Assembly: GCF_014529945.1 (NCBI RefSeq)
Contig: NZ_JACVFB010000001.1
Coordinates: forward strand, 992,001-1,056,000
Length of the DNA stretch: 64,000 bases
Source: Chitinophaga varians
GTDB lineage: Bacteria; Bacteroidota; Bacteroidia; Chitinophagales; Chitinophagaceae
Direction: 5' to 3'
How positions within the stretch are numbered: the stretch's first letter is position 1; each line of letters starts with the position of its first letter. Of the stretch, positions 44,901 through 51,600 are shown one piece after another. A program made the translations under genes and the position numbers. The notes below the pieces were generated by a model, which was not told where the DNA came from, did not search any database, and saw only the letters and a list, made by a program, of their open reading frames with translations.

Positions 44901-45602
44901 CCGTTTATTACGGGAATGGCGGTACGAATGTACCGTACCGGCGACCTGGGTCGCTGGCTCCCCGATGGGACCGTGGAGTATCTCGGCCGCATGGACGACC
45001 AGGTGAAGGTACGTGGCTTCCGCGTAGAGCTGGGTGAGATAGAACATGCGCTGCAACTGCATGAACAGGTGCAGCAGGCGGTGGTAGTGGCCCGTGCAGA
45101 TCGTAAGGGACACAAACAACTGGCGGCTTATATCGTGACGACGGATACTTACGACCGCGACAGCGTATATGCGTTCCTGAAAGGCCGCCTGCCGGAATAT
45201 ATGGTGCCTTCCTGGCTGGTGCCGCTGGAGAAGCTGCCCCTGACAGCCAATGGTAAAATAGACCGTAAGGCGCTGCCCGCACCGGATGAAGTACAGGGAT
45301 GGTCGTCACAAACGTATATCGCTCCTCGCAACGAAACAGAGGCTCAGCTGGCCGCTGTCTGGGAAGAGCTGCTGGGCGTGGGAAGAGTAGGCGCACAGGA
45401 CAATTTCTTTGAACTGGGCGGCCACTCGCTGCAGGTGATACGGCTTACCTCCACGGTACGCCGGCAATTTGGCGTGGAAGTGAACGTCAGGACCTTCTTC
45501 CAGCTGGCAACAATTGAACAGCTGGCGCGATACATCCGGTTAAATCTTGATCAGTCTTCAGCAGACGATGATGATGATAATCTCGAAACCATCACCCTAT
45601 AA
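29919..45602 (+). CDS. NRPS 2: four modules (D-Val/Ile, Ser, D-Lys/Orn, Dap/Dab)
   Basis: This 5227-residue synthetase has the order dock-C-A-PCP-E / C-A-PCP / C-A-PCP-E / C-A-PCP. The first ~60 residues (KARAQGVILFLEDGKIKF ... ITPELLEEIKLHR) are a clear TubC-type N-terminal docking domain. All four C domains retain HHxxxDG, and the PCP serines are residues 1079, 2598, 3647 and 5170. The C-terminus after the last PCP is strongly acidic (SSADDDDDNLETITL), suited to bind the lysine-rich docking domain of NRPS 3. It begins 42 bases after NRPS 1 ends, with only a weak 5-bp hairpin between (29901-29913), and lies 44 bases before NRPS 3; all three are surely co-transcribed. Confidence 0.97.
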   Translation: MIEVNFNKAIAVVAKARAQGVILFLEDGKIKFRTPKDAGITPELLEEIKLHRDDIKAWLHQSISAEMAPITPGAAASHAGVRLSFSQERLWFIDQLEGSVKYHIPVVLKLKGDLHVDALQQALRAIVNRHEVLRTVFRDTAGVASQLVLDQDAWQMDIITAPEYYHDAVALEKAIQTIIDNPFDLATDHMLRASLITPGNGEYILVVVMHHIAADGWSTGIIVRELVELYQAGVSGSDAQLPAMEIQYADYAVWQRQYLSGDTLAMQLGYWKDKLSGTPVLDLPADYPRPAVQSDRGAITTFTLDRDTAGKVKSFSRQQGVTVFMTLLAAFKVLLYRYTGQEDICVGTPVAGRTRKETDNLIGFFINSLALRSDLSGQPSFNTLLQQIKQTTLAAYDHQELPFEKIVEAVVKERDMARNPLFQVMFVLQNAPAAPELELGGVTFSTMDTAHTTTKFDLTCSFEETTSGFAGRMEYCTDLFDASTIERMIGHLQLLIKNVLLTPDQPVHLLPLLSAEEREQALTTFNNTAVAYADDQSIEALFSAWAQQTPDAVALLYGDAVMSYGELETLSNQLAHYLRGKGVRQGGIVPVCMERSIDMMVGILAILKAGAAYMPLDPAYPAERLRIMLDESRSSVLLTTTDFHDRFLQERPDKELVLADQLPVLLTGQPDTAPENPPSANDLAYVMYTSGSTGKPKGVLVTNRNVTSLVLQPNYVKLGTHTTMLSAGSLAFDATTFEYWGALLNGGRLALSAGNSLLDSTFFKQELYSKAVTCMFMTASWFNQLVDTDISVFARMTDILVGGEKLSEKHVERFRHMYPDINIINGYGPTENTTFSVCCHINTSKLAANIPIGLPLNNRTAYVLDAALQLVPVGVTGELYVGGAGLSLGYLDRPELTAEKFIPHPFSNNPEEKLYRTGDRARWQPDGNIMYQGRVDDQVKIRGHRIEPGEVESVLLAYPEVAQGAVVVKTDDIGIKRLVAYIVPVGTFDKDPLVSYLKAKLPEYMVPSVIVPMDKFPVTANGKIDKRALPEPEMNTLSTHGYMAPRTKAGRDMAQIWQELLGVSQVGIYDNFFELGGDSIITIQVVSRARKAGIRLHPRDLFQYQTIERLEILLSENREQVVTGEQGLLTGESGLIPVQRWFFDNNAAVDHFNQSVLVGIDKKITSARLSTAIKALVRYHDALRFVYHTDENGWRQTYGTYEAGLTVEDMRAVPEEALADHITTYSRTVHRSLDITKGILVRAVLLQTPDTEAHNRLLIIVHHLAVDGVSWRILLEDLEVLLQEETTGLQLDKGNSYRQWYEALVAYAGQRRLTTQLPYWEKINVEGRQVTLKEGTSFEGKLTIAEFDNIETRLDAGLTRSLLQHAPQAYHTEINDILLSALALAVGKWNSADRVCIGLESHGRHDIGGMDISRTVGWFTSLYPVLLEIGQQQSPGAVLRAVKEQLRAVPDKGIGFGVLKQLLRTPSLQGNDPWDIVFNYLGQSDRVVRTDGLLSLVEESAGPGVGENYVMQEKLGVNSIVSDGSLILIWSYSKQHFQSQQIQALADDFILQLQLLMADCLSQETTLVSPSDYGLQGIMTINELDTFLDAAHTGIARRAQVSGLYRLSALQEGMLFHSLYDQAGGAYIEQFGCDVLNVQPDAFKAAWEHLLQRHTILRTAFFSDEAAIPLQGVFKEAVLPFQLLDYSGMDETERLQALEAFAAADARQAFDFKTPPLMRIALIKLTEDRYRLLWTFHHILFDGWSVPVLVESLLHAYEAAVNGLPMPEGAEDRYEDFIRYLEKRDDEKEEQYWRRYMEGVEDATLLPFVRSGTERTREAGLYKDHILRLDETQTTKINAFAHQQHVTVNTLMQGVWALLLHHYTGQQHVTYGVTVSGRPEDLSGVEQRVGMYINTIPLHAEVATDKTLGAWLQELQSGQLQSREYQHTGLDTIQHWCGIAGDLFDTLLVFENYPVSKVIEAQSWQLQIENVAVQEKTNYPLTLLVGVGETIHIRFSYNTDLLPEHYLQAIAGHFETLLTQLPENAASQLHELPWLTTSEQQLLHTFNDTAVAWPEQMTLVDLFAAQVSRTPLLTAVVDEQSSLTYRELDDITNQLANYLNSKGVGSETLVPVCLERSLDMIIAIVAILKAGGAYVPVDPTYPEERILHILEDTNADIILTDHTGFHAIPDNFTGVVRLDEIRPVLGIYPDTAPAQVIRPGQLAYVIYTSGSTGKPKGVMNEHAGVVNRLLWTQKYFGLNGDDAILQKTTFCFDVSVWELLWPLICGARLVMAIPEGQKDTGYLKTAIDRYGITTIHFVPSMLHIFLEDVTPDEVPGLKRVLCSGEALKPQHVSLFHEKIPYAGLYNLYGPTEAAVDVTCWQVPDDLAENEIVSIGQPVANTQLYILDKTGGLLPPGVFGELHIGGIQVARGYLNRESLTAEKFVVDPFREGRLYKTGDWCRWLPDGNIEYAGRIDDQVKIRGFRIELGEIESVLLENEQVSEAVVVARDAADGSKRLIGYVVPAGEIDRAAVLDELKRRLPEYMVPAILIPLPVMPLTASGKINRKALPAPDETFLAAAAYVAPGNETEQVLANIFQHILGISRVGVNDNFFALGGNSLLSMRLVAAVRKQLQLELPVKAVFTHATVALLAAHLLGQEHATPVLPVVEAVSRPERVPLSFSQERLWFIDQLEGSVQYHIPVVLRLKGTLDKVALASALQTIINRHEILRTVIAQEDGVAWQRLLDRDQWQLTVTDEPVYHEDPLALSSLIHTQVQTPFDLAKDHMLRAHLVVLSPTEHVLVAVIHHIASDGWSSSIIVKELVDLYRSFVHQEVSTLPALPLQYADYAIWQRRYLTDTVLALELDYWKEKLGDVETLQLPTDFSRPAVQRNRGAVSWFRLDQQLTADLRSLARQQEATLFMTLLAAFKVLLFRYSGQEDICVGSPVAGRTRQETEALIGFFINTLALRTYVEGEQSFVSLLAAVKETTLNAYQHQEIPFEKVVEAVVKARDLSRSPLFQVMFTLQNMPENASLELEGLQLAAEPLSYTTTQYDLSFTLEDTAEGLRGSVEYCTDLYVPDTIDRMMQHFEQLLRSLVAAPAASIASLRILGEEEETLLLHGFNQTRLAAPETAGKTLADLFEDQAKRTPAATALVFGNTALTYQELNERAGQLAAQLARHGVGAGTLVPLCVDRSLNMMVAILGILKAGGAYVPLDPQHPAERIGRILEDLGGHRLIVTTSEHTHLFPPQAHLLLPDDWHNPAGEAYTITAATPQDTAYVIYTSGSTGVPKGVVIPHAAIVNFIVHRSHDFSIDVTDRVLQFSNYCFDASVEQMFLPLVNGAVLVLIPEALRLDRQEFELLLEQEQITHLDTTPGFLASITPGNYGALRRVVSGGEACSLQLAATWAPHVDFYNEYGPTETTVVATAYLFQPQQTVGTEMLPIGKPLTNVQTYILDSARRPVPVGVPGELFIGGIQVANGYLNNPSLTAEKFVDDTFSGNNGKLYRTGDLACWLADGNIAYLGRIDDQVKLRGYRIELGEIENALLQHPDIREAVTAVKADSAGHKRLVAYLTGDQLPDRETLSAFLRDRLPEYMIPVQFIQIAAIPLTPNGKVDKKALPVPDTDTLSGNAFVAPRNETEAQLAAIWQNLLNVQQVGIYDNFFELGGDSIITIQAVSRARKAGLNLHPADLFRYQTIAGLAVMLASKQDTPDSHAEQGLLTGASGLLPIQHWYFAHTANASGETHFNQALLLEVDKTVSANVLETAIEKLIQHHDALRFTYAMHHHQWQQTYGTHSGTLEVIDLREETTDTLPAEITTHAEHYQRSLHPEQGIVVRTVLMTTLDTVSHNRLLIVVHHLAIDGVSWRILLEDLEQLLKQAATPLSLKSNSYRQWQELLTAYGQRPKVQAQLAYWQQATAGFTPLLSDKDFEGVVTISDTANHVVRLNAGQTRRLLQDVPKAYHTEINDLLLCALAMTLQEWNNEDHVTIGLEGHGRETIDATTDISRTVGWFTSLYPVKLSTGTGSIGDRLKTVKEQLRNVPDKGLGYGVLKYLQQETTLQGNDPWDVVFNYLGQTGNITATDGLLRMATASPGAAIGKDFPLTEKIAVDSLVQDGELVLRWKYSLRHFTAAALEKMAAAYIGHLESLIAHCADRREAAFTPSDFGLGREIKVAELDAFLDATARRGRISSLYRLTGLQEAMLFHALYDENSNAYMEQFTCDLLRLDEAAFIQSWNLLLQRHTALRSGFHADEFSIPVQGVYQDVQLPVTLQDYRGLRPEEQQEELTAYLEADRHKGFDFSHPPLMRLALVRLDDHRHRMVWTSHHILFDGWSLPLILEDLLRIYEAVVKQAPLPAFTEDRYENYVRYLERQDKEQEETFWRNYLKDATDATLLPFIGAAEARNAGVGSYRQALLELDEAATRHINRFAHRHRITPNTIIQGVWSYLLYRYTGRREVTFGITVSGRPEGLPGVEQAVGMYINTLPLCAVIDPARPVTAWLQDLQASQLQCREYQYTPLDDMQRWTGITGDWFDSLLVYENYPVSKMMAAQEGALGVENIVVHEQTNLPLEILAAVSDTIRITLRYNADLVSGTYISAIRGHFEEVLLQMTANDNLQLHQLDILTAAERVLLTDTLNSRKVPFPQDKTAVSIIRERAAVMPDATAIIFGETELTYRALEERSNQVAHYLQSLGVKKDMPVPICIERSPEMVIGILGILKAGGAYVPVDTAYPAERIAFLLEDVEATVVLSSLLLKEKITDITSAHVIALDDRRGELFRQPVNGSLLLPSPADLAYIIYTSGSTGKPKGVLIEHRGMLNHLYAKVNDLRLDHRTVIAFTASYTFDISVWQMLAALLCGGTTIIYSEETILQPEQLMRAVDHQQVTILELVPSYLATVLQEDIPVQLEHLEFLLVTGEAVSQQVLVQWFQHEQYNRIPVVNAYGPTEASDDICHYIMYEAPVQSNIPLGYPIQNLNIYVVNEAMQLCPPGVPGEVCVSGVGVGRGYLKRPELTAEKFIPDPFITGMAVRMYRTGDLGRWLPDGTVEYLGRMDDQVKVRGFRVELGEIEHALQLHEQVQQAVVVARADRKGHKQLAAYIVTTDTYDRDSVYAFLKGRLPEYMVPSWLVPLEKLPLTANGKIDRKALPAPDEVQGWSSQTYIAPRNETEAQLAAVWEELLGVGRVGAQDNFFELGGHSLQVIRLTSTVRRQFGVEVNVRTFFQLATIEQLARYIRLNLDQSSADDDDDNLETITL
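30159..34670 (+). other. NRPS 2 module 6: C-A-PCP-E, predicted D-Val or D-Ile
   Basis: The LCL C domain (LSFSQERLWFIDQLEGS, HHIAADG) accepts the L-residue from module 5 of the previous protein. Specificity residues D A F F L G G T F K lie between the Val code DAFWIGGTFK and the Ile code DAFFYGITFK. PCP GGDSIITIQ is followed by an E domain (from about 33288) with HHLAVDGVSW. Its second motif is LESHGRHD instead of the LEGHGRED of the other E domains; the glutamate and histidine are kept, so activity is likely but not certain. Confidence 0.85.
34705..37835 (+). other. NRPS 2 module 7: C-A-PCP, predicted L-Ser
   Basis: The DCL C domain (LYRLSALQEGMLFHSLYD, HHILFDG) matches the module-6 E domain. 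The code D V W H L S L V D K is the Ser code with one conservative change. The A domain is close to that of module 3. PCP GGNSLLSMRLV (Ser2598) leads directly into an LCL C domain, so the residue remains L. Confidence 0.88.
37878..42370 (+). other. NRPS 2 module 8: C-A-PCP-E, predicted D-Lys (or D-Orn)
   Basis: The LCL C domain is intact (HHIASDG near 38271). Specificity residues D A E D V G E V V K contain acidic Glu239, Asp278 and Glu322, and resemble Lys codes such as DAESIGSVVK, so a basic side chain is expected; Lys against Orn is not resolved. PCP GGDSIITIQ (Ser3647) precedes an E domain from about 40998 with HHLAIDGVSW and LEGHGRET. Confidence 0.75.
42400..45545 (+). other. NRPS 2 module 9: C-A-PCP, predicted 2,3-diaminopropionate (or Dab)
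   Basis: The DCL C domain (LYRLTGLQEAMLFHALYD, HHILFDG at 42822) follows the module-8 E domain. Specificity residues are D I W E L T A D D K; as I recall, this pattern is tied to Dab in pyoverdine-type NRPSs. The acidic Glu278, Asp330 and Asp331 suit a short diamino acid. With sbnA/sbnB in the same cluster, Dap is the likelier substrate. PCP GGHSLQVIRL (Ser5170); no E domain. The pseudogene at 8792 is a decayed relative of this A domain. Confidence 0.78.
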
Positions 45603-45646
45603 AGTATAACCCCATTTAATTCTCTTCATTATTCAAACAACCGTTT

Positions 45647-48600
45647 ATGTCAGATTTTAATTTAATTGACATCGTTGACTTACTGGGAAAGGCGCAGGAT
45701 TCGGGAATAAAAATATCCTATGACGAAAACGATCTGGTGGTAAAAGTTAACAAAGAGCAGAAGATCGACAGCACCCTGCTAAAGGTGCTGAAGGACAACA
45801 AACAGCATCTGATTACCTATTTCAGGCAATACCACCAGCGTACGGCGGCGGTAACGGGAACGGCTATCGCGGCGGCCTCCGGTCGCTCTGCCGAAACTGC
45901 CGTGCCTTTATCTTTCAGCCAGGAAAGGCTCTGGATCATCGATCAGCTGGAAGGCAGCGTGGCCTATCACCTGTCGGCCGCCCTCCGCATGGAAGGTGCT
46001 TTAGACCGGCGCGCGCTGGAGAGCGCCCTGCGCGAAATCGTTAACCGCCATGAAATTCTGCGCACCGTTATCCGTACCAATGAGGATACGGGCAGGCCAT
46101 CCCAATATGTGATGGAGAAAGACCAATGGCAACTCACGGTGACAGACGGCGCCCATTGCCTCAATGACCACGCAGCTTTACAGGAAGTCCTGAGAAATTA
46201 TATCGCTATTCCCTTTGATCTGGCTAATGATCACCTGCTACGCGCGCAACTGATCGTCCTCAAAGGAGATGTTCATATACTGGCACTCACCCTGCATCAT
46301 ATCGTGTCAGACGGCTGGTCCACCGGCATTCTGGTGAGTGAGTTGCAGGCGCTCTATGATGCTTACGCCAACGGATATACGCCACAACTGGCGCCGCTGG
46401 AAATACAATATGCCGATTACGCCCTGTGGCAACGCCAACAGCTGGGCAGCAGCGGCCTGCAACAGCAGCTGGACTACTGGAAAAAGCAGCTGTCTGGCGT
46501 GGCTCCGCTGGAATTGCCATCGGACTATCCGCGGCCTGCGGTACAAAGTACCCGCGGCGCCACCATCGATTTTACCATCGATCGTTCACTGGCGGAGAAA
46601 CTGAAACAGCTGACCCGTCAGGAAGACGTTACGCTCTTCATGACATTGCTGGCGGCTTTTAAGGTGCTGTTGTACCGTTATAGCGGTCAGGATGATATCT
46701 GCGTGGGAAGCCCCGTGTCCGGCAGAACAAGAGCGGAGATGGAAACACTGATCGGCCTGTTTGTGAACACATTGGCGCTGCGCAGTGATCTGAGCGATCA
46801 TCCTACTTTCCGCGCGTTGTTACAGCAAATCAAACAGACCACCTTGAGCGCATATGATCATCAGGAGGTGCCGCTCGAGAAAGTAATCGAAACAGTGGTG
46901 AAAGGCCGTGATCCCGGCCGTAGTCCGTTGTTTCAGGTAGTGTTTGCCTTACAGAACGCGCCGGTATCTAAAACAGATGCACCCGGTAAGCTGCGGTTGT
47001 CTGAAGAGAAAATCGTTACAGAAAGCGCTAAGTTCGATCTTACGCTCATCATGGAAGAAACGAACGAAGGACTGAAAGGCGGCGTGGAGTATTGCGCTGA
47101 CTTGTTCAGTGCAGCCACCATAGAGGCATTGATTGCACACTTCAAAGAGCTGTTGTTGTCCATCGTGGCCGCACCGGAAGCCCGGATCGACGAGCTGTCG
47201 TTGCTGAACAAAGCCGCAGCACAACAATTAATCGACACCTTTAACAATACCCGCGCAGACTTCCCTCTGGATAAAACCGTACTGGACCTGTTCAGCGAGC
47301 AGGTAGATGCAAGGCCCGAAGCAGTAGCGGTGAACAGCGCGGCAGGAGCGCTGACTTACGGGGCACTGAATGAACGTTCTAACCGTTTGGCCCACTACCT
47401 GCAACAGCAGGGCGTTACAGCCGGCAGCTTCGTGCCTGTATGCCTCGAACGTTCCAATGATCTCGTTGTGGCGATGCTGGCCATTATAAAAACCGGCGCC
47501 GCTTATGTACCGGTAGATCCGTCTTATCCGCCGGCGCGTATTCGTTTTATGCTGGAAGATACCGGCGCCACGATCGTCGTTTGTAGTGAAGTGATCGCCA
47601 CCGGTATAGGAGAGAAGATAAAGCCGGTCATCCCGGCACAGGAGCAGGCAGCCATCGACCGTTGCCCTGCAACGGCGCTGGCCGTGAAACCAACAGCAGA
47701 AGGGCTGGTGTATGTGATTTATACGTCCGGCTCTACCGGCAAGCCCAAAGGGGTGATGATAGCACACCGCGGGCTGGCCAATCTGGTGCATTGGCACAAT
47801 CAGGCTTTCCGCGTGACGGCCGATAGCCGTGCCACGGCTGTTTCCGGCATCGGCTTCGATGCCTTCGGATGGGAGGTGTGGCCTTATCTCGCCACTGGCG
47901 CATCTGTTTTCCTCGTGGATGACGACACCCGCATCTTCATACCCGCCCTGGTGGCGTTGCATGTGAAGGAACAAATCACGCATGCTTTTATCTCCACAGC
48001 ACTGGTGCCCGCGTTTATACAAGCCGGCACCGGAAAGATACAAGACCTGCAATACCTGCTTACCGGCGGTGATAAGCTGCCCGCCACTGATGTGGCACAG
48101 TTGTCTTATACGCTGGTTAACAACTACGGCCCTACGGAAAATAGCGTGGTAACGACCAGTTATACGCTGTTGCCTGTAAATGCTGTGGCAACGCCACCTA
48201 TCGGCTACCCGATCAGCAATACACGGCTATACGTACTGAGCCCGGCCGGCGCTATCTGCCCGGTGGGCGTGGCAGGGGAGATCTGCATCGCCGGGGCCAG
48301 CCTGGCGAAAGGCTACCTGAACCTGCCGGTATTGACGGAAGAAAAATTTACGGTGAGCGCCACCGGAGAGCGGATTTACCATACCGGTGACTTAGGCCGC
48401 TGGCGCGCAGATGGCGCTGTCGAATACCTGGGACGTATCGACGAACAGGTGAAAGTACGCGGCTACCGCATAGAACCGGGAGAAATTGAAAACGTACTGG
48501 TGGCCAGCAAAGGTGCTAAACAAGCGCTGGTACTGGCGAAAGCAGATACGGCAGGACATAAACGGCTGGTGGCTTATGTGGAGGCTGATCATACTTTCGA

Positions 48601-51600
48601 TAAAGATGCAGCCCTTGCGGAAGTGAGAGGCCGTTTACCGGAATACATGGTGCCGGCGGTGATCACTGTATTGGATGAATTCCCATTGACTGCCAACGGT
48701 AAGATTGATAAAAGAGCCTTGCCGGAGCCGTCGCTGGAAAGTGCGGCAGCAGCCAGTTATGTGGCGCCACGCAACACGATAGAAGAAGTGCTGGCCACCG
48801 TTTGGCAGGAACTGCTGGGCGTACAACAGGTAGGGATATACGATAATTTCTTTGAACTCGGTGGCGATTCTATTATCACTATTCAGGCCGTAGGCCGGAT
48901 AAGGCGCGCAGGTTATGAGTTGCAGCCAAGAGACATGTTTGTGCATCAACATATCGCCGCGTTGGCCGCTCATATACAAACACATGCCGGTCGCGCTGTT
49001 ACTGGTGAGCAGGGAACGCTCACCGGCGCCAGCGGCCTGTTGCCTATTCAGCAATGGTTCCTGAATATAGACACCGCTGTGCTGAATCACTTCAACCAGA
49101 GCGTATTACTGGGGATAGATAAAAAGGTAGCGCTGGAGGTATTGACACCAGCCATTCAGCAGCTGATCAATCACCACGATGCCTTAAGATTTGTCTATCA
49201 TCAGCAGGGCAACTTGTGGCAGCAGGAATATGGTCCCTATGAAGGAAAACCGGAAGTAGTTGATCTGCGCAGCGTGGCGGCGGCACAACTGCCGGCGGCC
49301 ATTACAGCTACCGCCGATCGTTACCAGGCCAGCCTGGACATCAAAGGAACACTGGTGCAGGCTGTATTGATACTGACACCGGAAGCGGAAGTCGCCAACC
49401 GGTTGTTTATCGTCGTGCATCACCTCGCAGTGGACGCTGTTTCCTGGCGTATCCTGCTGGAAGATCTGCAACAGCTCTTGCAAGGCCATCAGCCGGAAAG
49501 AAAGACTTCCTCTTATCGTCAATGGCAACAGGCATTGGTGGACTATGGTATGTCGCAACGTGGACTGTTGCAGGTGCCTTACTGGGAGAAGGTAGTACAA
49601 CAACCGCTGAAACTGAAAACAGATAAGATCGTTACCGGCACTGTAACGGTATCGGATATAGGAAGTCATACCGCGCAGTTGAGCGCGGAGATCACCCGAC
49701 AACTGCTAAAAGATACTTCCAGAGCTTATCATACAGAGATCAATGATGTCCTGCTGACCGCACTGGCACTCACCTTGTCGGCATGGAACAACAATGCTGC
49801 GGTGATCGTAGGACTGGAGGGACACGGAAGAGAAGATATCAATAAAAATATCGATACCAGTCGTACGGTCGGATGGTTTACAAACCTGTTTCCCGTATTG
49901 CTGGAAACCGGCAACAGCCCACATAAGGGCGATGCGCTGAAAGCGGTGAAAGAGCAGCTGCGGAGCATACCGGACAAAGGTCTGGGTTATGGCGTCCTGA
50001 AATATCTGAATAAAATACCAGCGTTGCAGGGAGCTAATCCATGGAACGTGGTTTTCAACTATCTCGGTCAGTCGGATAACCTGAAAGACGAAGTGGGCCT
50101 GTTTAGCGGCGCATCTGAATCATCCGGCGCCGATACGGGTCCGGCCTTCCCGTTGCAGGAACTGCTGACCGTGACAGGCCTCGTGAGTGAGGGGCAACTG
50201 CGCCTCGACTGGAATTACAGCACGCAGCATTTTGAAGCAGCCACTATCGCACAACTGGCGACGGAGTACCTGTCGCAGCTGGAACAGCTGGTAGCGCATT
50301 GCGTAGCAGTGACAACATCCGTGTTCACGCCATCCGACTATGGTTTGGGTGCATGGGTATCCAATGAGGAGCTGGACAACTTCCTCCATGCGCAACATAA
50401 CGGCGCCCCCCGGCGTGATCAGGTGGACAGTCTGTACCGTCTGAGCGGCCTGCAGGAAGGGATGCTCTTCCACAGCCTCTATGCTGCAGAAGGGGGGACC
50501 TACACTGAACAGATGACCGTGGATATAGATGATCTTCAGGTAGATGCCTTTGTAAAAAGCTGGGACCTGCTGCTGGAAAAACATACCATCCTGCGCACGG
50601 CTTTTTATTACGACCGGTTCAGCATTCCCGTGCAGTGTGTTTACAAGAAAGTGAAGCTGCCGGTGGAGATACTGGACTATACTGCTTTTGATCAGGAAGA
50701 ACAGAACAGGTTATACCAGGAGCTGCTGACCACCGACCTGCGTAAGGGTTTTGATTTTACGGAAGCACCGTTGATGCGGTTGACACTGGTACGCCTGCAC
50801 GAAAACAATTTCCGCATGTTATGGACCTCCCATCACATTCTGTTGGACGGCTGGTCGCTGCCTATTCTGGTAGAAGGCCTGCTGGCAGGATACGACGCCT
50901 TGCTCACCGGCAGTGCCCTGCCTTCACTGAAAGAAGATCATTTTGAAGAATACATCCGCTACCTCGACCGCCTGGATAAAGCGGAAGCAGCGCATTACTG
51001 GAAAGGATATCTGCACGACCTGAATGAAGCCACCTTGTTACCTTTTATTGGCAACACCACCGCGCGTACCAAAGGCGTGGGGGCTTACCATAACCGAAAA
51101 CTGGTACTGGACGCATCCTTTACTCAGCAGCTGTCCCGCTTTGCCCAACGACATCATATTACGGTGAACACACTGATGCAGGGCGTATGGGCGTACCTGT
51201 TACATGCCTACACCGGTCACCGTAATGTAGCTTACGGTATCACCGTCTCCGGTCGCCCGGACAGCCTGCCCAGCGCTGAAAAAGGCGTGGGGCTGTATAT
51301 CAATACGCTGCCGCTGCATACCGCAGTGGAGGAAAACAATAACATCATCGAATGGTTGCAGCAGATACAGGCAGGTCAGCTGCATAGCAGGGAACATCAA
51401 TATAATAATCTGCAAGAGGTACAGCAATGGGCGGGCGTTAACGGAGACCTGTTTGATAGTTCCATCACATTCCAGAACTATCCGGTGAATGAAGTGGTCA
51501 ATGCGAAAGAGTGGCAACTAAAGGTGAAGCATGTGGAAACGCATCCGCACACCAACTATCCGTTGACCATCATCATTAGTATTTCTACGGAGACAAGTCT